In this document: positions 5,676 through 12,280 of the stretch, piece after piece
How positions within the stretch are numbered: the first letter of the stretch is position 1
Layout: each line of letters opens with the position of its first letter
Source: Parvibaculum sp964560165
Lineage (GTDB): Bacteria; Pseudomonadota; Alphaproteobacteria; Parvibaculales; Parvibaculaceae
Assembly: GCA_964560165.1 (NCBI GenBank)
Contig: CAZLLB010000065.1
Coordinates: 1-14,686, forward strand
DNA length: 14,686 nt
Reading direction: 5' to 3'
Made by a program: the position numbers and the translations under genes
Notes under the pieces: generated by a model
The model's input: the letters and a program-made list of their open reading frames with translations, nothing else
Databases searched by the model: none
What the model was told of the DNA's origin: nothing

Positions 5676-6242
5676 GTGGAGACCAAGATTCGCTACTACC
5701 GCAAACTCAGGCGGCTTACGCAGGCTGAGCTTGCGGCACTCATCGGCACCACGGCGGCAACCGTTTCGCGGCTCGAGACGACGGATATGAAAGCCTCCAT
5801 GACGTGGCTGAAACTTCTGGCCGACGTCTTTAACGTCCAGATTTCTGCCCTGATCGACGAGCCACGAGCCGAAGGGCTTGTCCCTTGCCTGGGTCAGATC
5901 GGGCGAAGCGGCGAGTTCTCAGCCGCTTCAGTCGATGAGGATGTTGTTACGCTTGAAGCGCCCGCGCGCTATCCGATCGCGTTGCGCATCGGCGAAAATC
6001 TCGGCCCCTATTGCATAGGCGACGTCGTCATCGTTGACAGGATGACACCGGAGCATGTTTCACGGGCATTGGGGCGCGACTGTTTCGTCGAGATCAATGG
6101 CGAGGTGAGCGGCTTTGGTCGCTTCGTATCAACCGACGAGGGGCGCTATCTGCTCGTGCCGCACACGCCCGGCGCACAAGCGCGATCATTACCGACGCCA
6201 GACTGGGTTGCACCGGTCGTCATGCTGATCCGGCATTTTTGA
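5676..6242 (+). CDS. XRE regulator with degenerate S24 (LexA/CI-like) domain, 188 aa
   Basis: Residues about 3-60 are an XRE helix-turn-helix: LRRLTQAELAALIG, then TTAATVSRLE as the recognition helix. Residues about 68-188 follow the S24 peptidase/LexA C-terminal fold (ALRIGENLGPYCIGDVVIVD, then FVEINGEVSGFGRFV, then YLLVPHTPG). The active positions differ from LexA: where G-D-S-M carries the catalytic Ser this protein has G-E-N-L (Asn108), the Lys position of the V-K-R motif is Gly148, and the Ala-Gly cleavage site reads Ser78-Gly79. Self-cleavage is therefore unlikely, and the domain probably serves for dimerisation or ligand sensing. GTG 5676 follows a strong GGAGG. It is divergent from the DnaA-like gene, whose promoter it may control. 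Its stop abuts that of the convergent secreted protein. Confidence 0.9.
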   Translation: METKIRYYRKLRRLTQAELAALIGTTAATVSRLETTDMKASMTWLKLLADVFNVQISALIDEPRAEGLVPCLGQIGRSGEFSAASVDEDVVTLEAPARYPIALRIGENLGPYCIGDVVIVDRMTPEHVSRALGRDCFVEINGEVSGFGRFVSTDEGRYLLVPHTPGAQARSLPTPDWVAPVVMLIRHF

Positions 6243-6698
6243 TTATTTATTGTTGTTACAAACAACTTTGACTTCTTGTGCACCCGCCGCTGCGCCATCG
6301 CATTTCATACCGGGAAAGCACATCGCCGTTGGAGAACCCGTAAAGGCAAAGGCGATATAGGCATCGCCTTTATTGGCTTCTACCGTTCCCTCAAGGTCAT
6401 ATCTCCGCGTCTCGCCACCCGACAAGGTGATGACGTCGCCAACGGTAGGCTCTGACAACGGAATATAGTGGTCGCCGTCGAACATCAAAGTTGCGCCACC
6501 GCCTGCCGTGACCTCGCACCAGGCGTGAAGCTCGGTCGATGTCGCAGCATTGGAGGTGATCTTGAACTCGGCTGTCTCGCCTACTTTCAGGACATGCTCA
6601 CCATCTGCAAGCCGAGCGATCTCGGCCGATGACGCAGACGGGGCGACGGTCGCCATGCCCACCCAAAGCGCGATTGCACCTATTACCAGACCACGCAT
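6243..6698 (-). CDS. Secreted protein of unknown function, 151 aa
   Basis: MRGLVIGAIALWVGMATVAP followed by SASSAEIA is a Sec signal peptide with cleavage likely after ASSA, so the mature protein is periplasmic. Four cysteines remain (HAWCEV, AMCFPGMKC and VVCNNNK near the end), and the mature part is rich in short beta-type stretches such as EHVLKVGETAEFKITS and DVITLSGGETRRYDLEG, suggesting a small beta-sandwich with disulfides. I recognise no family. ATG 6698 is chosen over 6734 because GGAGG lies 5 bases upstream and the signal peptide then begins at Met1. It lies 60 bases downstream of the PAS_5 gene on the same strand and may be the last gene of the mucR series. Its stop directly abuts that of the S24-like gene. 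Confidence 0.8.
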   Translation of the reverse strand: MRGLVIGAIALWVGMATVAPSASSAEIARLADGEHVLKVGETAEFKITSNAATSTELHAWCEVTAGGGATLMFDGDHYIPLSEPTVGDVITLSGGETRRYDLEGTVEANKGDAYIAFAFTGSPTAMCFPGMKCDGAAAGAQEVKVVCNNNK

Positions 6699-6758
6699 CC
6701 TCGCCTCCAGACCCACCCCCGCTGCCGCGCTCATTGTGGCGCAATCAGTGATTGTGTT

Positions 6759-7268
6759 TCAAGCGATGCGGAGATTGGCGCGGCTGGCGAGAGCGTGAGC
6801 TTTTTCTGATTGCAGAAAGGCATCATGGCCAAGGATCATGACGATCCGCCCTTCCGCATCGACCAGCGGTAAGCGCAGCCAGAATTGAAAGACATGCGGC
6901 TGAGCCCATGGGGTCAAAGGCACAACACCCTGCGCCGGACGAGCCCCCTCAACGACCTCGCGATAAGCCTCTTCCCAATAGCCGCGCTGGTCGCCAAGTT
7001 CGAATTCGCTTAAATGGCGCCCCGTCGTCTCGATACCGAAATATTCTCTGAGGCGGGTACCAGCCAGACGTACGCGCAGATGAAGTGGATCGGGGCCGAG
7101 AACATCGAGCAGGCTCAGCGACGGGAGCAGCGCCTTAAGCTCCGACGGCTGAATGTCGGCGCGAACCGGGAACCCGGTCTGGGTGCACTTGGCTCGCCAA
7201 TAATCGAACAGCTCTTGCTGCTCGGGAATGATGAGCTGGGCTCGAATGGCCTGATCTTGCGGTGTCAG
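6759..7268 (-). CDS. PAS_5 family protein, 169 aa, apparent CTG start
   Basis: The translation matches the alphaproteobacterial PAS_5 family (PAS-fold sensory proteins, role usually unknown): ELFDYWRAKC at about 19-28, FPVRADIQPSELKALLPSLSLLDVL (33-57), LRVRLAGTRLREYFGIETTGRHLSEFE (64-90), GYWEEAYREVVEG, then VFQFWLRLPLVDAEGRIVMILG (126-147). No ATG, GTG or TTG occurs in this frame between an upstream TGA (7311-7313) and the conserved start of the domain. CTG at 7268 is the best start, because a perfect AGGAGG lies 5 bases before it and the resulting length is normal for the family. Initiation at ATT, or a frameshift or sequence error, are alternatives. It lies 104 bases after mucR on the same strand. 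No histidine kinase or cyclase domain is attached. Confidence 0.85.
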   Translation of the reverse strand: MTPQDQAIRAQLIIPEQQELFDYWRAKCTQTGFPVRADIQPSELKALLPSLSLLDVLGPDPLHLRVRLAGTRLREYFGIETTGRHLSEFELGDQRGYWEEAYREVVEGARPAQGVVPLTPWAQPHVFQFWLRLPLVDAEGRIVMILGHDAFLQSEKAHALASRANLRIA

Positions 7269-7273
7269 GTGCG

Positions 7274-7279
7274 CCTCCT
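7274..7279 (-). promoter_or_regulatory. Perfect Shine-Dalgarno AGGAGG before a CTG codon
   Basis: AGGAGG on the minus strand, 5 bases upstream of CTG 7268. It is the main evidence for where the PAS_5 protein starts. Confidence 0.7.
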
Positions 7280-7287
7280 GAAGCTCG

Positions 7288-7302
7288 GCTCCGCAGCGGA
7301 GC
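7288..7302. other. Small GC-rich hairpin just upstream of the PAS_5 ribosome binding site
   Basis: GCTCCG, loop CAG, CGGAGC: a perfect 6-bp stem 8 bases before the AGGAGG in the mucR-PAS_5 intergenic stretch. No T-tract follows. It could limit readthrough or affect ribosome access, or be a processing site. Confidence 0.4.
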
Positions 7303-7372
7303 GCCGCGAATCACTTCCACGCGATGATGAGTCGGCGAGCCCATCTTTGCAAGTCCACCCACGGAGCCTTTC

Positions 7373-7789
7373 TTATTTTGCCCGGTGGCGGTTCCGGCCG
7401 TTCTGCCCCAGACCCATTTTCTTGGCCAGCTTGGAACGCGCCTGCGCATAGTTCGGAGCGACCATTGGATAGTCCCTCGGCAGGTTCCATTTCTCGCGAT
7501 ATTCATCCGGGCCAAGATTGTAATGCGTACGCAAATGGCGCTTGAGGGATTTGAACTTCTTCCCGTCCTCAAGGCAGATGAGAAAATCCGGTGTAATCGA
7601 CTTGCGAATGGAAACGGCGGGTTCAACTTTTTCAGCAGGTGCCTTGCTGGAACCATCGGCGGCCTGCGACAGAGCCTCGAAAACCTGATGAATGAGGCCC
7701 GGCAGTTCGGAGGGCGCGACGGCATTGAAGCCGACATATGCCGACACGATCTCGCTCGCCAGATCGATTAGCTCCGCCCGGTCGCTCAT
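7373..7789 (-). CDS. mucR: MucR/Ros-family zinc-finger transcriptional regulator, 138 aa
   Basis: MucR proteins are small oligomerising regulators that bind AT-rich DNA in an H-NS-like way and control exopolysaccharide, motility, virulence or symbiosis and cell-cycle genes in alphaproteobacteria. The N-terminal helix (residues 5-45) is the usual oligomerisation region. The prokaryotic zinc finger is at 72-90: CLED, nine residues, then HLRTH, with ligands Cys72, Asp75, His85 and His89; Asp in place of the second Cys is known in this family. The conserved tail YREKWNLPRDYPMVAPNYA follows, then a basic end. AAAGGAA lies shortly before ATG 7789. The 356-base upstream gap is AT-rich with repeats and may be autoregulated. 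It is upstream of PAS_5 and the secreted protein on the same strand. Several mucR paralogues are common in one genome. Confidence 0.95.
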   Translation of the reverse strand: MSDRAELIDLASEIVSAYVGFNAVAPSELPGLIHQVFEALSQAADGSSKAPAEKVEPAVSIRKSITPDFLICLEDGKKFKSLKRHLRTHYNLGPDEYREKWNLPRDYPMVAPNYAQARSKLAKKMGLGQNGRNRHRAK

Positions 7790-8145
7790 CTCGTTCCTTT
7801 CGAAACCTACGGCTTCATTTGAGGGCTCGGCCCTTAGGTATTTCTGAATACTGATTATACTGAAATGGAATCCCGCGCTGTTATATCAATTGGAATCCGC
7901 TGCATCAATAGTCGCACCCTTAATTGCCAACTCCCTTACTTGATTAAAATATTCATGTAAAACAAAGAGAGTGAATGCCTGTTCAATTCAGGAATATCTT
8001 CCGTAACGGAAGCAATAATCTCTTCTTGAATCAAGGTGTCCGCAGACGCCGCGAATGCGACTATACATATCGGAGCGCGACATGGTTCGGCGCGCGGGTA
8101 AAATCGTAACGGCGTCGAATACGACGATCTCAGGATCTTGAAGCG
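7790..8145. other. Divergent AT-rich regulatory region between mucR and the Rieske gene
   Basis: No convincing gene lies here. The stretch from about 7835 to 8040 is clearly AT-richer than its surroundings. It holds a repeated TGGAATCC (7866-7873 and 7891-7898, 25 bp apart), each copy containing a GANTC site, the methylation target of CcrM in this class. It also holds CTTCCG-TAA-CGGAAG at 7998-8012, CTTGA-A-TCAAG at 8025-8035 (a third GANTC) and a short AGGGC-TCG-GCCCT stem at 7822-7834 in the mucR leader. MucR autoregulation is known in the family and fits an AT-rich upstream region. Confidence 0.6.
7998..8012. promoter_or_regulatory. Inverted repeat CTTCCG-TAA-CGGAAG
   Basis: Perfect 6-bp arms with a 3-base spacer, in the gap between divergent mucR and the Rieske oxygenase gene. 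A candidate operator or small hairpin; no partner regulator can be named. Confidence 0.35.
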
Positions 8146-9201
8146 ATGTATTTGAGAGACATTTGGTATTTCGCAATGCCTGGCGAGGCAGTCAAGCGCG
8201 GTACGATGACACACAAACTATTGCTAGGCGAACCCCTGCTCGTCGGGCGTACCGAAGCGGGCGCGGCCTTTGCCCTACGCGATATCTGCCCGCATCGCGG
8301 CGTCCCTCTCTCAGCAGGCAAGCTTCTCGGCCCCCGGGAAACCGCCTGCGGTGAAGCGGTTGTGGAGTGCGCCTATCACGGATGGCAATTTCGTGCCGAT
8401 GGTCGTTGCGCCGAGATACCATCGCTCGTGCCGGGGCAGGATCTTGATGTCTCGCGTATTCGCGTGCGTCGTTATCCGGTTAAAGAAATTCAGGGCAATA
8501 TCTGGGTTTACATGGCCGATGAGAAGCGCGGCGACCTTGCGCCGACACACGAGCCGCCGATCATGCCTGATTTCGCCGATCGGGCACCGAACATCCGGGA
8601 GACAATGATTTTTTCCTGTCATGTCGATCATGCCGTAATTGGCCTGATGGACCCCGCACATGGACCGTTCGTGCATCGCTCATGGTGGTGGCGCTCGAGA
8701 AAATCCATTCACGAGAAGGCCAAGGCTTTCGCGCCGAGCGAGTTCGGGTTTGCGATGGTTGAACATACGCCGTCGAGCAATTCGCTTGCCTACAAGATTC
8801 TTGGTGGCAAACCGACGACGGAAATCACCTTCCGCCTTCCGGGCATCCGCATAGAGCGCATCAAGGCAGGCAGACATCGGTTGGTTGGTCTGACGAGCGT
8901 TACACCCATCGACGAAAAGACCACGGAGATCACGCAGTCTTTCTACTGGACCATGCCGTTTCTCTCCGCCTTCAAGCCGGTGGCGCGACGCTTCATGCGG
9001 AATTTTCTCACGCAGGACCGCGACATGGTCGATCTTCAGCAGCAGGGCCTTCGCTTTGATCCGCGCCTGATGCTCATCAACGATGCCGATGTACAGGCCA
9101 AGTGGTATCATCGGCTCAAAAGCGAATGGGGCGAGGCCGTCGAGCAAGGCCGCCCATTCGAAAACCCCGTCAAGCCCACGACGCTCCGTTGGCGAAGCTG
9201 A
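8146..9201 (+). CDS. Rieske non-heme iron oxygenase, alpha-subunit type, 351 aa
   Basis: The N-terminal Rieske domain binds [2Fe-2S] through CPHRG (Cys48, His50) and CAYHGW (Cys75, His78). The catalytic domain has the mononuclear iron motif D-x2-H-x4-H at Asp169, His172 and His177, and the third ligand probably lies in the QDRDMVDLQQQ stretch (Asp291 or Asp293). Such enzymes oxidise or demethylate aromatic, steroid or quaternary-amine substrates using electrons from a separate reductase. The domain order and length resemble the VanA/KshA-like group. No ferredoxin or reductase gene is near, so the electron donor must be elsewhere, and the substrate cannot be told. ATG 8146 is preceded by AGGA at a longer-than-usual distance (10 bases). 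It converges on the esterase gene with 2 bases between stops. Confidence 0.93.
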   Translation: MYLRDIWYFAMPGEAVKRGTMTHKLLLGEPLLVGRTEAGAAFALRDICPHRGVPLSAGKLLGPRETACGEAVVECAYHGWQFRADGRCAEIPSLVPGQDLDVSRIRVRRYPVKEIQGNIWVYMADEKRGDLAPTHEPPIMPDFADRAPNIRETMIFSCHVDHAVIGLMDPAHGPFVHRSWWWRSRKSIHEKAKAFAPSEFGFAMVEHTPSSNSLAYKILGGKPTTEITFRLPGIRIERIKAGRHRLVGLTSVTPIDEKTTEITQSFYWTMPFLSAFKPVARRFMRNFLTQDRDMVDLQQQGLRFDPRLMLINDADVQAKWYHRLKSEWGEAVEQGRPFENPVKPTTLRWRS

Positions 9202-9203
9202 GA

Positions 9204-10139
9204 TCAGGCTTTCGCCGGATCGCGCGCCTTCACGAAGCGTTCGCGCAAGAATTCGCCGATGCCATCTATCGCTTGCTCGCCCTCGGCCAGCATTTGATAA
9301 AAGGCATGCCAAACGTGGAACATCCGATCCCAGACTTCGAGGCGCACGTCCACGCCCGCATCGGCGGCGCGCTTTGCGAGGATACGCGCATCGTCAAGCA
9401 GCACCTCGTCGTTACCGACATGAATGAGCAAGGGCGGCAGCCCTTTCAAATCGGCAAAATTCGGAGAGGCCAGCGGGTCACGTGGATCGGCACCTGCGAG
9501 ATAGGCATTCGCCAACGCCCTTATGCCGTCAGGCGTGATCATTGGATCGACGGCGGCGCGGCTCTCATAGGTATCGGTGTTGCAGGTCAGGTCCGTCCAC
9601 GGGCTGATGAGGACCGCACCGGCGGGCATCGGCAGGCCCTGATCGCGCGCGGCAATGAGCGTCGCGGCGACAAGTCCGCCGCCCGCCGAATCGCCGCCGA
9701 GCGCGATGGCGGCCGACGCATGACCGTGGTCGAGCAGCCAACGATAGGCTTTGACACCATCGGTAACGGCGGCGGGAAATGGCTGCTCCGGCGCCAATGC
9801 GTAATCGACGCTGAGGACGCAGGCCTTCGACACCAGCGCGAGCTGGCCTGTAACGTGACGATGCGAAAGTGCGGAGCCGACGACATAGCCACCGCCGTGA
9901 AAATAGAGCAGCACCGGAGATGACGCGGGTGCGAGATCGTCGGGAATCATCCACTCGGCTTTCAGGCTGCCGAGTTCTGCAGGCTCTATGCGCAGGCCAG
10001 CGGGCACCGGAAACACATCGGTATTCTTGTCCATCACAATGCGGCGTTCGGCGAGCGGCAATTCACCACGCTTTGCTCGCGCGCTGACAAGCGCTACAAC
10101 CTCCTCCACTTTTTTCTTGGGCCGCTGATCCATGGACAT
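9204..10139 (-). CDS. Alpha/beta hydrolase, HSL family (esterase family IV), 311 aa
   Basis: The oxyanion-hole motif HGGGY is at 81-85, the nucleophile elbow GDSAGG at 149-154 (Ser151), the acid probably Asp244 in VGNDEVLLDD and the His at 275 in MFHVWH. All three catalytic residues are therefore present and a carboxylesterase acting on short-chain esters is expected; the natural substrate is unknown. No signal peptide is seen, so it is cytoplasmic. ATG 10139 is chosen because GGGGAGAG ends 3 bases upstream; the open frame runs 86 codons further up but that part is not family-like and would overlap the divergent regulator. It could be controlled by the regulator starting at 10235, which is read the other way 95 bases off. 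Confidence 0.93.
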   Translation of the reverse strand: MSMDQRPKKKVEEVVALVSARAKRGELPLAERRIVMDKNTDVFPVPAGLRIEPAELGSLKAEWMIPDDLAPASSPVLLYFHGGGYVVGSALSHRHVTGQLALVSKACVLSVDYALAPEQPFPAAVTDGVKAYRWLLDHGHASAAIALGGDSAGGGLVAATLIAARDQGLPMPAGAVLISPWTDLTCNTDTYESRAAVDPMITPDGIRALANAYLAGADPRDPLASPNFADLKGLPPLLIHVGNDEVLLDDARILAKRAADAGVDVRLEVWDRMFHVWHAFYQMLAEGEQAIDGIGEFLRERFVKARDPAKA

Positions 10140-10234
10140 TGGCTCTCCCCTATGCTTCGATCTTTGACGGGGACCATCATGCCTCGGCCCCGAAAGGATG
10201 CAAGTCACGCCATGACGACCGGAGGCCATGTCTC

Positions 10235-11041
10235 GTGAGCGAGTCTTCCGACACGAAATCAAACACCGACAAAGACTATCAGCGCATTGTCGGCGCGGAT
10301 GGAAAGGTGATGTTCGTCGTTGTGCCAGCGCAAGAATATGCGCTGCTGACGCAGACGATCGAAGCAGCACGCGAGATGATGCAGGCCCGCGCAGCACTTG
10401 GCGGAAGATTGGCCGATCGCCTCGGCGGACGCGACGGTGTTCCGGCGGCGGTTGCGCATCGTATCGCCGATGGCGAAAATCCGGTCCGGGTCTGGCGCGA
10501 AAATCGCGGGTTGAAGGCCGTGGCTCTGGCGCGCGCGGCGGGCATAAGCCCCGCTTATCTTTCGGAAATCGAAACGGGCAAGAAGGACGGCACTTTTCGT
10601 ACCATGGCGGCGATTGCGCACGTCCTCAATGTCTCGCTGGACGACCTAGCGCCGCCTGCCGACGATAATGGCCGCAAGGCGCGTGAGCGCAGCGCATTGG
10701 TGGAGGGCGTCCGCGCTCAGGTGCGTATGCTGGTCAACCTTGTGACAGGGCCTGTCGATTTCAATACGGCGGCTGTTCGTCGTGCGGTCACTACACTGGC
10801 CGCCGATGCCGTCACGCTCAAGGCCAATGGTGAAGGCAAGGAATCATGGCTTGAGGATGTACTCGTTGGCGTCCGCGCGGTTCTCGATCTTGTCGATAAA
10901 GCCGAGAGCGATATCATCGCGACGGCGGCGCGCGCGCAAAGCGAACTTGAGGAGATCGTCACACAGCCGGGTTTCATGCCCTCAGCATCGCTTGCTGAGC
11001 GCGCCAGGCCGGATGCCGAAATGACGACGGCGGCTGATTAG
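10235..11041 (+). CDS. XRE-family regulator with Phd-like N-terminus and helical tail, 268 aa
   Basis: Residues about 17-50 (QRIVGADGKVMFVVVPAQEY, then a helix) resemble the N-terminus of Phd/YefM-type antitoxins. Residues 81-138 are an XRE helix-turn-helix: ENPVRVWRENRGLKAVALARAAGISPAYLSEIETGKK and then LNVSLDDLAPP. This two-part arrangement is recurrent in alphaproteobacterial regulators. Residues 145-268 form an Ala/Val-rich, probably helical extension of about 120 residues that I do not recognise. GTG 10235 is preferred because GGAGG lies 9 bases upstream and the protein then begins just ahead of the conserved part. No toxin gene is adjacent, so a classical toxin-antitoxin role is not supported. 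It diverges from the esterase gene, and its stop directly abuts that of DUF2336. Confidence 0.88.
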   Translation: MSESSDTKSNTDKDYQRIVGADGKVMFVVVPAQEYALLTQTIEAAREMMQARAALGGRLADRLGGRDGVPAAVAHRIADGENPVRVWRENRGLKAVALARAAGISPAYLSEIETGKKDGTFRTMAAIAHVLNVSLDDLAPPADDNGRKARERSALVEGVRAQVRMLVNLVTGPVDFNTAAVRRAVTTLAADAVTLKANGEGKESWLEDVLVGVRAVLDLVDKAESDIIATAARAQSELEEIVTQPGFMPSASLAERARPDAEMTTAAD

Positions 11042-12151
11042 TCAGACGTCGGAGAGTGCCGACGCTTCGGCGGAGATGGACCAATCCCAGGAATGCAGAA
11101 CCTGATCGGCGCGATCGGTCGAAATCGCGTCGAAGATGGCCGTGATGCGCTCGAACATCGCCCCGCCCGGCTGCTCGGCCGTGCGTAATCGCGAAATCGC
11201 AGCAACCAGTTCCTTGAACTCCTGGCGTGTCAGGCAGTTTGCCTTTGCGAATACGGCAAGCGCTTCGCCACCGAGATCGCTGACGATCTGAAACGCCGTT
11301 TCGTGGCGGATACCGCCCGCGAGTGCAAGCTCTGCCGTGAACTCGTCGCGCATATGACGAGCGGCGATCTCGACAAGCTGGGTCAGTCGCGCTTTCGACA
11401 TGGCCACCGGCGGCCGAAGGCGAGAGAGCGTAACGCGCAACGCATCATCGGTGTCGGCGGCAGCAAGACCCGGCTCCAGCACTCCATCGAGTGCGGAATA
11501 CATCATGCGTCGTTCAATCGAATGACGCGTAAGAATATCCTTGCGCGCTTCCGGCCCGGCCCACCAAAACATCGACTGCGCAAGGCGGGTGGTCAGTTCG
11601 ACGCGCGCCATCAGCAATGGCTGAAACGTCGGTTCGGTGGCGCTGCGTCGAACCAGAGTTTCCATCGCGCTCGATGAAAGTTCGGCGGCGGGATTGGCGA
11701 GCATCCGACAAAGAGCATCCGGTTTTGCATAGTCGATCAGCGCATCGACAACAGCGCCGGGAAGCGATTTGCGTTCGGAAATCGCGAGTTGATGTTCGGC
11801 GCTGCCGTCGCGAATAATCTGTACGAGGTCGGATGATTGCAAGCCAGCGCAACCGCGCAGAACCGGCTCGGCTACATCTATCGTATCGCGCGCCAAAGCG
11901 AGCGTGAGATCAGGAGGGCCTTCGGGAAGTTGCGCGATACGTTCGGCCAGACGACGGCGGGTGGTTGCATCGAGGCGCGCGATGGCGGAGGCCAAGACAG
12001 TGTCGATGAGGCTGCGCTCTTGCGGCGTCATGCGGCCTGGAGGGAGGACGGCGAGGTCGGCGAGGCGGCGGAGCAATAGATCGCGGTCGCTTGACGAGGG
12101 TGAACCCTCGTAAGTCGCTGCATTTGCTACCTGATTTCCGCCCGATGCCAT
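11042..12151 (-). CDS. DUF2336 family protein, 369 aa
   Basis: This is an all-helical protein matching DUF2336, common in alphaproteobacteria and of unknown function. Family features are an early helical block with RLAERIAQLPEGPPDLTLALARD (about 64-88), VAEPVLRGCAGLQSSDLVQIIRDGSAEHQLAIS (about 93-125), then VDALIDYAKPDALCRMLANPAAELSSSAMETLV (135-170), in a HEAT-like repetitive pattern. The long C-terminal half carries further helices and ends EASALSDV. No signal peptide is present. The ribosome binding site before ATG 12151 is weak (GGA), and an 18-base palindrome lies inside the 5' coding part. It is monocistronic in view, divergent from the small lipoprotein gene. Confidence 0.88.
   Translation of the reverse strand: MASGGNQVANAATYEGSPSSSDRDLLLRRLADLAVLPPGRMTPQERSLIDTVLASAIARLDATTRRRLAERIAQLPEGPPDLTLALARDTIDVAEPVLRGCAGLQSSDLVQIIRDGSAEHQLAISERKSLPGAVVDALIDYAKPDALCRMLANPAAELSSSAMETLVRRSATEPTFQPLLMARVELTTRLAQSMFWWAGPEARKDILTRHSIERRMMYSALDGVLEPGLAAADTDDALRVTLSRLRPPVAMSKARLTQLVEIAARHMRDEFTAELALAGGIRHETAFQIVSDLGGEALAVFAKANCLTRQEFKELVAAISRLRTAEQPGGAMFERITAIFDAISTDRADQVLHSWDWSISAEASALSDV
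12094..12111. repeat. 18-base palindrome within the 5' end of the DUF2336 gene
   Basis: ACGAGGGT, spacer GA, ACCCTCGT: perfect 8-bp arms, located 40-58 bases inside the DUF2336 coding region. It could be an intragenic operator or an mRNA hairpin that damps translation from the weak start; it also fits a codon-level coincidence. Confidence 0.5.
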
Positions 12152-12280
12152 GCCGTGTCCGGTTTGCGATTTGGGTGTGGAGGCATCTCACCACCGGCGC
12201 GTTAAAAGCTCGTAAACTATAGTGGCGCGTGGATTGGCGGCTCCCTATGCTTTGCCTGTTTTCTTCAGGGAGTTCTCCTA

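Noticed and set aside
5121..6242. Prophage immunity region (CI-like repressor plus replication protein)
   Set aside because: No integrase, Cro, excisionase, attachment repeats or phage structural genes occur, and the neighbours are ordinary chromosomal Rhizobiales genes.
7135..7737. 200-residue open frame on minus
   Set aside because: It overlaps mucR and the PAS_5 gene in another frame and has a shadow-like composition.
7936..8214. 92-residue open frame on minus upstream of mucR
   Set aside because: Spans the AT-rich intergenic region and the start of the Rieske gene; no ribosome binding site or homology seen.
9102..9923. 273-residue open frame on plus
   Set aside because: It lies antisense to the esterase with its complete catalytic motifs, has no family-like features and is arginine-rich as expected for a GC-rich shadow frame.
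10140..10397. Upstream extension of the esterase frame to 10397
   Set aside because: The added residues are low-complexity and overlap the divergent XRE gene; GGGGAGAG next to ATG 10139 marks the true start.
10235..11041. Antitoxin of a type II toxin-antitoxin pair
   Set aside because: The N-terminus is Phd-like, but no small toxin gene lies on either side; the neighbours are an esterase and DUF2336.
11303..11677. 124-residue open frame on plus within DUF2336
   Set aside because: Antisense shadow with no ribosome binding site or recognisable domain.
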